A stretch of DNA of 11,987 nt from Gammaproteobacteria bacterium (GTDB lineage: Bacteria > Pseudomonadota > Gammaproteobacteria > Eutrophobiales > Eutrophobiaceae), in NCBI GenBank assembly GCA_016844485.1, contig JAENIZ010000024.1:1-11987 (forward strand). Direction: 5' to 3'. The position numbers and the translations under genes are program-made. A model generated the notes under the pieces. It was not told the DNA's origin and made no database searches. It saw nothing but the letters and a program-made list of their open reading frames with translations. This document shows positions 6,033 to 11,987 of the stretch, in pieces. The stretch's first letter is position 1. Each line of letters starts with the position of its first letter.

Positions 6033-7091
6033 TCAGCTTGAATTACGCCGTTTATTTACTGCTTTGGCGAGTTCTGCCAGCAATTTCCCGGTATCTTCCC
6101 ATCCCAGGCAGGCATCCGTAATACTCTGTCCGTAGACTAACGGTTTCCCGGGAACAACATCCTGGCGGCCGGCAACCAGATGACTTTCGATCATTACACC
6201 GAATATACGCTTATCTCCATTGGCAATTTGTGCAGCAACGTCTTTGCCCACATCCACCTGTGCCAGGTGTTGTTTGCGACTGTTGGCATGGCTGAAGTCA
6301 ATCATAATTCGCGGAGGCAGATTGGCTTCATTAAGTTCCTTCGCTGCCAGATTAATACTTTCAGGATCGTAATTGGGTGTCTTACCGCCACGCAGAATAA
6401 TGTGACTGTCCTGATTCCCTTTAGTCGCAAAGATTGCAGAATTGCCTTCTTTCCGCATAGACAGGAAGTGATGAGGACGAATTGCCGCACTTATGGCGTC
6501 TACAGCGACCTTTGTTGTTCCATCAGTTCCATTCTTGAAACCCACAGGACAGGATAATCCGGAAGCAAGCTCGCGATGTACCTGGCTTTCAGTCGTGCGT
6601 GCTCCAATGGCCCCCCAGCTAATCAAATCAGTGATGTATTGCGGGGTGATGAGATCAAGATATTCAGTCCCGGCGGGTACGCCCATTTCGTTAAGTTGAA
6701 GCAGAAGTTTCCGCGCAAGACGCAATCCCTTGTTAATCTGAAAACTGCCGTCCAGATCCGGGTCATTAATGAGTCCTTTCCAGCCTACCGTTGTCCTCGG
6801 TTTTTCGAAATAAACACGCATGACGATCAACAGATCATCGCTGAATTTATCGATAAGGGGTTTTAATCTGGAAGCGTATTCCCTGGCGGCCTTGATATCG
6901 TGTATGGAACATGGCCCCGCGATGACAAGCAGTCGATCGTCATTACCGTGCAATATATTGTGAATGGCAAGGCGTGTTTCGTAGGTTGTTTTTGCCGCTT
7001 TCTCGCTGATCGGTATTTCTTCACATACTTCGGCAGGAGATGTTACCGCCTTGATGGATTCGATTCGTAGATCGTCGGTTTGGTATTTCAT
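6033..7091 (-). CDS. aroG: DAHP synthase, AroG type
   Basis: 3-Deoxy-7-phosphoheptulonate synthase condenses phosphoenolpyruvate and erythrose 4-phosphate, the first step of the shikimate pathway. The 352-residue type I enzyme matches E. coli AroG almost residue for residue, including MKYQTDDLRI at the N-terminus. The metal ligands fall at the same numbers: C61 (GPCSIHD), H268 (DFSHAN), E302 (MIESH) and D326 (TDACLGWED). The substrate-binding stretch with GARTTESQVHRELASG is intact. Overall similarity favours the AroG (phenylalanine-sensitive) branch over AroF, but which amino acid inhibits this enzyme cannot be settled by eye. It follows the HIT gene by 52 bases on the same strand and probably shares its promoter. 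No strong Shine-Dalgarno is visible. Confidence 0.95.
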   Translation of the reverse strand: MKYQTDDLRIESIKAVTSPAEVCEEIPISEKAAKTTYETRLAIHNILHGNDDRLLVIAGPCSIHDIKAAREYASRLKPLIDKFSDDLLIVMRVYFEKPRTTVGWKGLINDPDLDGSFQINKGLRLARKLLLQLNEMGVPAGTEYLDLITPQYITDLISWGAIGARTTESQVHRELASGLSCPVGFKNGTDGTTKVAVDAISAAIRPHHFLSMRKEGNSAIFATKGNQDSHIILRGGKTPNYDPESINLAAKELNEANLPPRIMIDFSHANSRKQHLAQVDVGKDVAAQIANGDKRIFGVMIESHLVAGRQDVVPGKPLVYGQSITDACLGWEDTGKLLAELAKAVNKRRNSS

Positions 7092-7143
7092 ATCAAGTCA
7101 TTTGTAAAAGGAAATTCTGAAAATAATTAATTATGAGAAACAA

Positions 7144-7485
7144 TTAACCTGGTGGCCAGCTGAAGTTTCTGCCCGCAAGTAAATGGACATGCAGGTGAAA
7201 AACACTTTGTCCGGCCGTTTCACCATTATTGATGACCAGCCGAAAGGCGCCACCGACACCTTCATCTTTTGCTATGTTGCTGGCAACGAATAATAGATGT
7301 CCGAGTAATTCTTTATCTGATTCAGTCGCGTCAGCAACTTTGACAATGGATTTTTTTGGAACAACAAGGATATGTACCGGGGCCTGCGGATTGAGATCCC
7401 TGAAGGCAAGACATTGCTTGTCTTCATACACAATTTTCGCCGGGATTTCCCCGGAAATAATCTTGCCGAATATGGTATCCGTCAT
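7144..7485 (-). CDS. HIT family nucleotide hydrolase (HINT-like)
   Basis: This is a histidine-triad protein of 113 residues, the standard length for bacterial HINT/YcfF (HinT) proteins, which hydrolyse purine nucleoside phosphoramidates and aminoacyl-AMP. The triad HLHVHLL is at H97, H99 and H101; the N-terminal IFGKIISGEIPAKIVYED motif and the nucleotide-binding FRLVINNGETAGQSV segment are both present. ATG 7485 gives the family N-terminus. It lies upstream of aroG on the same strand with a 52-base gap, so cotranscription is likely, although no functional link is known. Confidence 0.93.
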   Translation of the reverse strand: MTDTIFGKIISGEIPAKIVYEDKQCLAFRDLNPQAPVHILVVPKKSIVKVADATESDKELLGHLLFVASNIAKDEGVGGAFRLVINNGETAGQSVFHLHVHLLAGRNFSWPPG

Positions 7486-7518
7486 ATTGTTATTTGAAGA
7501 AATAATTAAAAATACGAG

Positions 7519-7552
7519 TTACGGTTAAGTTTTACGGTAGAGGGCGATTATA
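7519..7552 (-). promoter_or_regulatory. Candidate promoter of HIT-aroG operon
   Basis: A perfect TATAAT -10 box lies on the minus strand at 7547-7552; the -35 region 17 bases upstream (TTTATT) is weak. Transcription would start near 7540. Just downstream, TTACGGT is repeated on the plus strand at 7519-7525 and 7532-7538 (13-base period), which might be a regulator site. I saw no convincing TyrR or TrpR box. Confidence 0.4.
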
Positions 7553-7582
7553 GGCAACTTGAGATCACTAATAAATACCGGA

Positions 7583-7611
7583 TAGACAAAAAACATTTTT
7601 CCAATCTGGAA
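7583..7611 (-). terminator. Weak candidate terminator after Cys-rich gene
   Basis: On the minus strand, TTCCA-GAT-TGGAA (7611-7599) is followed by AAATGTTTTTTG. The stem is only 5 base pairs and A+T-rich, and the T-run starts 4 bases after it, so this is marginal. It lies about 40 bases downstream of the small Cys-rich gene. Confidence 0.25.
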
Positions 7612-7651
7612 GACTTATGAATAATTGTCATTAGAAGGGAAGCCATATTAA

Positions 7652-7852
7652 TCAGTTTGCAGAAGAAGATATGCCGGTTTTCATTTCATATTCTGCCTTT
7701 AATAAGGCGACTTTCTCCTGCCAACGCTGCAACGCCTCCTCGTAATAGACATAGACACAGCGTTCGCAACCACGGCCGCAACATTCATCAGGATGCGGTT
7801 CCTGCGGGGGCGGGGGCAAATCAGATTCCCCCAGATCTTTCCGGTCAATCAT
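7652..7852 (-). CDS. Small Cys-rich oxidoreductase-like domain protein
   Basis: The 66-residue product matches the oxidoreductase-like N-terminal family (Pfam Oxidored-like): a proline-rich lead (DLPPPPQEPHPDE) is followed by CCGRGCERCVYVYYEEALQRW. C24, C25, C29 and C32 form the conserved metal- or redox-type cluster, then comes a short amphipathic helix. Stand-alone proteins of this kind are common in beta- and gammaproteobacteria, and the function is not established. It is monocistronic here, 166 bases upstream of the HIT gene on the same strand. ATG 7852 begins a normal-length protein; the ribosome-binding site is weak. Confidence 0.75.
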   Translation of the reverse strand: MIDRKDLGESDLPPPPQEPHPDECCGRGCERCVYVYYEEALQRWQEKVALLKAEYEMKTGISSSAN

Positions 7853-8184
7853 GGACTATTGATTACTGGTTTTATGGACAGGTTTTATATCATAAGCTAT
7901 CGGTCTGAACGGCACGAAACCGGATAACGTTGCAACTTGTAATAGTAGGGAGGCCGCATCCGCAAAATAATCCTAACTTATTGATTCCTTAGGCTTTGAC
8001 CCTGGGCGAGGCACAGTGTCTATACATTTAATTAATATTATTAAGACAGGGGTTAAAATGTTGAGGGCATGAGTGGAATAACGACAGGCCGGGTGAATAT
8101 GAATCATTGTTATTGATTCAGGTCTATACTTACAACCAGTTAACGGTAGAATTATTTGCTTAAAGGGCAATATAAATAAAAAAC
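7853..8184. other. 332-base gene-free regulatory stretch before efflux operon
   Basis: No protein-coding gene is supported here. It holds the 5' flank of the Cys-rich gene, the MerR-type promoter at 7996-8026, and about 150 bases of likely untranslated leader for the efflux operon. Within that leader a 15-codon frame (MSGITTGRVNMNHCY, 8069-8116, GAGGG upstream) is possible but unsupported. I saw no recognisable riboswitch or RNA gene. Confidence 0.5.
7996..8026 (+). promoter_or_regulatory. MerR-type promoter of metal efflux operon
   Basis: TTGACC (7996-8001) and TATACA (8021-8026) are separated by exactly 19 bases, the over-long spacer that marks promoters twisted open by MerR-family activators. 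The spacer region holds an imperfect dyad, GACCCTG (7998-8004) and CAGTGTC (8014-8020), 6 of 7 complementary. It points toward the heavy-metal efflux genes, the kind of target such regulators (CueR, CadR, PbrR) control. The dyad does not match the canonical CueR box closely, so the metal cannot be read from it. No merR-family gene is in the window. Confidence 0.55.
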
Positions 8185-8586
8185 ATGTCAGGTTTCTTTC
8201 ATTATATAAGTAAGAATGTACTCAGGGTGCTGTTTATCACCCTCGGGACTATGTGGCTGTCGTTTGCGATTGCCCCCTGTGTCCTGGCGGCAGCGCCGGA
8301 AGACAGTCTACATAATTGTTGCCCTCGGTATAATGATGAATCCGGATCCAGTGGTCATATGCATGATCATGGAAGGTGCATTTCTTGTTATGCGGCAGTT
8401 CCTGCACTTAACTCTGCCGATATAATTGTTAAATTTACAAAATCACCCAATACAGATTATCAACCGTTAGTTGCTGAATGGAACAGTTTGCAGGTAGCGA
8501 AACCGGTTAGTGTTTCACTTAACCTGCATCCACCTACTTACCTACCCGTTCATCCCACACTGTTGTACTGCGTACTCCTGATTTGA
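8185..8586 (+). CDS. Small exported Cys/His-rich metal-associated protein
   Basis: This 133-residue protein of unproven function heads the efflux operon. A long signal peptide (about 1-37, ending PCVLAAA) directs it to the periplasm. It is followed by a probable metal-binding patch: C45-C46, H58, H60, H62, C65 and C68 (CC...HMHDHGRCISC). The C-terminus (HPPTYLPVHPTLLYCVLLI) is hydrophobic, a tail style seen in small CzcI- or DUF2946-like proteins encoded before RND metal-efflux genes. I infer a periplasmic Cu/Ag or Zn/Cd-binding or sensing role from composition and position only. ATG 8185 lacks a good Shine-Dalgarno (AAAGGG is about 17 bases away). The outer-membrane factor gene starts 62 bases downstream. 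Confidence 0.7.
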   Translation: MSGFFHYISKNVLRVLFITLGTMWLSFAIAPCVLAAAPEDSLHNCCPRYNDESGSSGHMHDHGRCISCYAAVPALNSADIIVKFTKSPNTDYQPLVAEWNSLQVAKPVSVSLNLHPPTYLPVHPTLLYCVLLI

Positions 8587-8648
8587 TCAATCGCTTGTAG
8601 GAAGTTACTCCCGGATTTTTCCGGTGTTTTCTTGCAAGGAGATTGATC

Positions 8649-9935
8649 ATGAACATTACAATCACGCTAAGGCGACAATTTTTATTACAATTTGTTTTAT
8701 TTATATTCTGGCCATTTGCAGCGTTTGCGGATGCAAATACAGCAGGATATTTGACTCTTTCTGAAGCGGAACAACTTGCGCTTGCATCCGATCCCGTCAT
8801 CGCGCAGTTTCAGGCACAGGCCGAAGCCTTTTCTGCACGTGCGGTGGCCGAAGGCCAACTTCCCGATCCGGAGTTGAGCATCGGTCTGGCCGAAGTCCCG
8901 CTCAACAATTTCGATTTCGGTGATCATGAGGATACTGAACTGCGTCTTGGTTTAAGTCAGGCCTTTCCGCCCGGACAAACACTCAGGCTCCGCGGTGAGC
9001 GCATGGGGTCAATGGCGGATGCCGAACAGGCGCGTGTCATGAATCAGCGCATGCTTGTCTTGAGTGAGGTGCGCAATGCCTACGTGGAGCTGTATTATCA
9101 GCAGGAAGCCGCGCGAAAACTCGAATTGAATCGCGATCTGTTTAGCGAGATGGTCGAGCTCACGGAACATCAATATGCGCAAGGGCGTGACAACCAGCAC
9201 GATATCATGCGCGCACAGCTTGAACTCTCACTTATCGAAAGTCGTATTGAGGAGACGCGCGGGGCAATCGCAGTGGCGCGTGCGGAACTCGCGAAATGGG
9301 TTACTGCGACTCATGCCGCGCGCCCGCTGGCTGCGGAATTTCCTGCAATACCTGAGCCGCCGGAGAGCGAAACGCTCATTGCACAATTACCCGGACATCC
9401 CTTGCTGTCAGTCGAGGACGCGGTAATCGCGGCTACACAAAAGTCAGTGGCGATCGCCCATGAACAGTACAAACCGCAATGGATGTTGGATTTCATGGTT
9501 TCTGATAACACCGCCAGCGACTTCGATCTGCAAACCGGTCCCGATTTTGCCGGGGTGATGCTGAAGATGTCGTTGCCAATTTTCACCGGCAAGCGGCAGG
9601 ACCGTCAGCTTGCGGCAAGTGAACAGGAGGCGATGGCGGCGCGCTATGGGCGCGCTGATCGCCTGCGCGAATTAACGCGTCTTGCAGAAGGTGAATATGC
9701 AAATCTCGCGCGGCTCGAACGCCAGCTTGAACTTTATCGTTCGCGCGCCGTGGTCGAGGCCGGGCAGACCCAGGAAGCGGTGTTCAACGCATATCAAAAC
9801 GATCTTGCTGACTTCGAAACCCTGGTGCGTACCCGCGTGCTGGCACTGGAGACGGAACTGGAGATGCTGCGCTTACGTTCCGGCTGCGCAAAAAGCCGTG
9901 TCAATCTACTGTATCTGGGCGGAGAACAGTCATGA
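8649..9935 (+). CDS. Outer-membrane efflux factor, CusC/CzcC type
   Basis: This TolC-family outer-membrane channel of a tripartite RND metal pump has 428 residues, a usual length for the CzcC/CusC branch. A signal peptide covers about 1-25 (ending FAAFA, then DANTAG); no lipobox cysteine follows, unlike E. coli CusC, so it is probably not lipidated. Two OEP repeats are visible: the first begins LTLSEAEQLALASDP, with GQLPDPELSIGLAEVP and a long coiled coil; the second begins around residue 220-240. ATG 8649 has AAGGAG seven bases upstream; the TTG at 8643 is less likely. Its stop overlaps the adaptor start (ATGA, 9932-9935), so the two are translationally coupled. The adjoining pump is of the Cu/Ag class, so CusC is the likely role. 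Confidence 0.88.
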   Translation: MNITITLRRQFLLQFVLFIFWPFAAFADANTAGYLTLSEAEQLALASDPVIAQFQAQAEAFSARAVAEGQLPDPELSIGLAEVPLNNFDFGDHEDTELRLGLSQAFPPGQTLRLRGERMGSMADAEQARVMNQRMLVLSEVRNAYVELYYQQEAARKLELNRDLFSEMVELTEHQYAQGRDNQHDIMRAQLELSLIESRIEETRGAIAVARAELAKWVTATHAARPLAAEFPAIPEPPESETLIAQLPGHPLLSVEDAVIAATQKSVAIAHEQYKPQWMLDFMVSDNTASDFDLQTGPDFAGVMLKMSLPIFTGKRQDRQLAASEQEAMAARYGRADRLRELTRLAEGEYANLARLERQLELYRSRAVVEAGQTQEAVFNAYQNDLADFETLVRTRVLALETELEMLRLRSGCAKSRVNLLYLGGEQS

Positions 9936-11394
9936 AGAAGAAAGTCCGGTTACCCCTCATCATCGCATCGCTGTTGCTTGCCGTCGCCACAAGCGCGTTG
10001 TTCGGCACATACTGGAATGTAATCATGAGCGGTTTGCAGCGTGGCGGGATGATCATTACAACATTGCTTGATGATCTGTACCAACCCAAATCGCAAAAAA
10101 TGGATGAGACGGTGCTGGGGCACGCCATCAAGCATCTCGATCCTACGTATTACTGCCCGATGCACCCGCAGGTCACGAGCCACGAACCCGGGCGCTGCCC
10201 GATTTGTGGTATGGACCTGGTTGCACTTGCCAGCGCTGAATCCGAACCTATGGCGGACACGGGCGAACGTAAAATCCTGTTTTACCGTCACCCGATGGAT
10301 CCCGCCGTCACTTCGGATACGCCACAGAAAGACAGCATGGGCATGGATTTTATTCCCATCTACGCGGATGAAACACAAGGCAGCGAACTGCTGGTTACGA
10401 TTGCACCTGAAATTGAGCAGAACCTCGGCGTGCGCATCGAAAAAGTTGAACGTACCACACTTTCGCGGCGTATTGATACTGTGGGTTATGTTGGATACAA
10501 CGAATCACTTATCGGCCATGTGCATCTGCGCACTGAGGGCTGGATTGAAAACCTGGCGGTAAATACTATCGGTGATCGCGTCGCCAAGGGCGACCTGCTG
10601 TTCACGCTGTATTCACCGACGCTGGTCAACGCGCAGGAGGAATACCTGCAGGCACAAGAGCGTAGTAATGAGCGGCTGATCAACGCCTCGCGCCAGAAAC
10701 TCAAGGCCCTCGGTGTATCGGCATCGCAGATTGAAACATTGGCGCAGACGCGCAAGGCCGAACGCACGATCAACATCTTTGCACATCAGGCAGGCGTGGT
10801 TTCCGACCTTAAGGTGCGCGAAGGTATGTATGTCGAGCCTGCCACCGAAACCATAACACTGGTAGATCTGGGCAGTGTATGGTTGCAGGCTGAGGTGTTC
10901 GAGCGTCAGGCAGCCTGGGTCGAGATCGGTCAGCAGGCAGAGGCACGTATCCAATCATTATCAGTGCGCACGTGGAAAGGCAGCGTGGACTACATCTATC
11001 CGGATCTTGATCCCGTAACGCGCACGCTTAAGGTGCGGCTCAGGTTTGATGCATTCTCGCCAGCCCGCGCATGGATGTACTCACGGTGCCGCGCGATGCG
11101 GTGATCAGAGATGGTGAAGGCGAGCACGTAATCCTTGCACTTGGCGAAGGGCGATTCGAACCTCGTACAATCATGACAGGTATTGAAAGCGATGGACGTG
11201 TCGAGATACTTGAGGGGCTGGCCGATGACGATCAGGTTGTCGTTTCCGCGCAGTTCCTGCTGGATTCGGAGGCGAGTTTGAAGGCGAGCTTCCGGCGTAT
11301 GACGCCGATGGAGAAGCGAACAATATCTCCCCTCCCTCCTTCCCCCCTCGAGGGGCGGGGTAGTGGTGTGGGGCATGTGGAGATGGCGCCATGA
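9932..11394 (+). pseudogene. cusB: CusB-type efflux adaptor, frameshifted by internal deletion
   Basis: This is the periplasmic membrane-fusion protein of a Cu(I)/Ag(I) RND pump. Frame 1 of the gene runs from ATG 9932 to a stop at 11104. It has an N-terminal membrane anchor (about 7-27), a heavy-metal-binding domain (YYCPMHP...CPICGMDL, C75, M77, H78, C89, C92, M94), a second degenerate one (H120-PM, MGMDF) and the barrel-sandwich core. Family similarity stops after LKVRLRFD (codon ending 11050). The expected segment around NPxGxLKPGMYA is absent, and similarity resumes in another frame at ILASPRMDVLTVPRDAVI, continuing to 11394. About 40-45 bases seem to be lost. The 3' end carries an odd in-frame tail (SPLPPSPLEGRGSGVG). 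The end overlaps the pump start by 4 bases. It is non-functional unless the lesion is a sequence error. Confidence 0.85.
11322..11385 (+). repeat. C-rich/G-rich palindromic insert at 3' end of cusB-like gene
   Basis: A C-rich run (CTCCCCTCCCTCCTTCCCCC) is followed by a G-rich run; CCCCTCGAGGGG at 11344-11355 is a perfect 12-base palindrome. The stretch is translated as SPLPPSPLEGRGSGVG after the normal adaptor end (DSEASLKASFRRM) and has no place in the family. It resembles dispersed palindromic repeats found between genes in many proteobacteria, here read through in frame. Only one copy is visible in this window. Confidence 0.5.
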
Positions 11395-11987
11395 TCGAAC
11401 GCATCATCCATTGGTCGTTGCATAATCGTTTCCTGATCCTGTTCACCGCCGCATTGCTTACCGTGGGCGGCGTTTACACCGTTCGTCACACGCCGGTCGA
11501 TGCGATCCCCGATCTTTCCGATGTGCAGGTGATCATCAAGACCGTCTGGCCCGGCCAGGCGCCACAGGTCATTGAAGATCAAGTCACTTACCCGCTCACT
11601 ACGGCGCTGCTCGCCGTGCCAGGCGCGGTGACGGTCTTTATTGGGCGCGCTCGCGTGTGCTTGAATACTTAAGCCAGGTGGCACCACGATTGCCACCCGG
11701 GGCGCGACCGGCACTTGGTCCCGACGCCACCAGCGTGGGCTGGGTATATAACTACGCACTGATCGATCGCACGGGCCAACATGATCTCGCGCAACTACGT
11801 TCGTTGCAGGACTGGTTCCTGAAATACGAGTTGCAGGCAATCGAGGGTGTGGCTGAGGTCGCGACGGTTGGTGGTTATATCAGGCAATACCAGGTTGTGG
11901 TCGATCCGGATCGATTGCGCGCCTATGGTTTGACACTCGCCCAAATCAGGAATGCGATCCAGGGTGGTAATCAGGAAGACAGCGGTT
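11391..11987 (+). pseudogene. cusA: CusA-type RND metal pump, partial and frameshifted
   Basis: This is the inner-membrane RND transporter that drives Cu(I)/Ag(I) efflux, cut by the window end. ATG 11391 overlaps the adaptor stop. The first 82 codons match CusA: the first membrane helix, then PDLSDVQVIIKT and WPGQAPQVIEDQVTYPLTTALL, a segment typical of the Cu/Ag class rather than CzcA. After GAVTV (codon ending 11636) the frame runs to a stop at 11670-11672. Similarity continues in another frame from 11636 (LYWARSRVLEYLSQVAPRLPPG...GPDATSVGWVYNYALIDRTG) and stays open to 11987. The expected 20 residues (RGxSxFGDSxVYVIFEDGTD) are missing, which implies a loss of about 61 bases. It is broken as sequenced; the downstream part is outside the window. 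Confidence 0.88.

Noticed and set aside
6000..6033. Stem CAAAATAT/ATATTTG with TTTTC between znuB and aroG
   Set aside because: The stem is A+T-only with a bulge and a 14-base loop, too weak to call a terminator.
8216..8425. 69-codon second frame inside the Cys/His-rich gene
   Set aside because: It lacks a signal peptide and conserved motif, whereas the overlapping frame has both.
9950..10378. 142-residue minus-strand open frame inside cusB
   Set aside because: It lies opposite the conserved metal-binding domains of the adaptor, so it is a shadow of the real gene.
11232..11840. 202-residue minus-strand open frame across cusB and cusA
   Set aside because: It is antisense to clearly conserved CusB/CusA coding sequence and its product has no recognisable family features; a G+C-rich shadow frame.

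Overview
The window looks like ordinary chromosome from a gammaproteobacterium. The best evidence is a CRP protein close to E. coli Crp, sitting divergently beside a YhfA-type OsmC protein (the crp-yhfA neighbourhood seen in E. coli and, as vfr plus an OsmC gene, in Pseudomonas). An AroG-type DAHP synthase that keeps E. coli residue numbering and a zur-znuACB locus with a near-perfect Zur box agree with this. Species cannot be named from the sequence.

Layout. (1) 1-211: window edge, with two weak competing reading frames. (2) 212-847 (-) crp and 958-1377 (+) osmC/yhfA are divergent; a 13-codon mini-ORF with a perfect Shine-Dalgarno ends exactly where osmC begins. (3) 1611-2255 (-) is an orphan REC-LuxR response regulator, preceded by two tandem 25-bp copies of a palindromic operator-like motif. 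(4) 2507-2779 (-) is a TusA-type sulfur carrier with its own TATAAT promoter. (5) 3041-5992 (+) is a tight zinc-uptake operon, zur-znuA-znuC-znuB, under a palindromic Zur box at 2990-3006. (6) 6033-7485 (-) is a HIT nucleotide hydrolase followed by DAHP synthase, convergent with znuB. (7) 7652-7852 (-) is a 66-residue Cys-rich 'oxidoreductase-like' domain protein. (8) 7853-8184 is a 332-base gene-free stretch carrying a MerR-type promoter (TTGACC-N19-TATACA). (9) 8185 to the end (+) is a heavy-metal efflux operon: a small exported Cys/His-rich protein, an outer-membrane CusC/CzcC-type factor, a CusB-type adaptor and the start of a CusA-type RND pump.

How the genes work together. Zur with zinc would repress its own gene and znuACB when zinc is plentiful; under zinc starvation ZnuA captures Zn(II) in the periplasm and ZnuBC imports it. 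The cus-like operon works the other way, expelling Cu(I)/Ag(I) across the envelope, and would be switched on by a MerR-family activator encoded outside the window. Both the adaptor and the pump gene, however, carry an apparent internal deletion with frameshift (near 11050 and 11636), so the efflux system looks broken as sequenced. The metal-efflux genes from about 8640 are visibly richer in G+C than the zinc region, which is compatible with separate acquisition.

I found no tRNA, rRNA, CRISPR array, transposase or prophage gene, and no convincing new multi-gene system. The observations most worth following are the double lesion in cusBA, the tandem operator upstream of the response regulator, and the mini-ORF before osmC.
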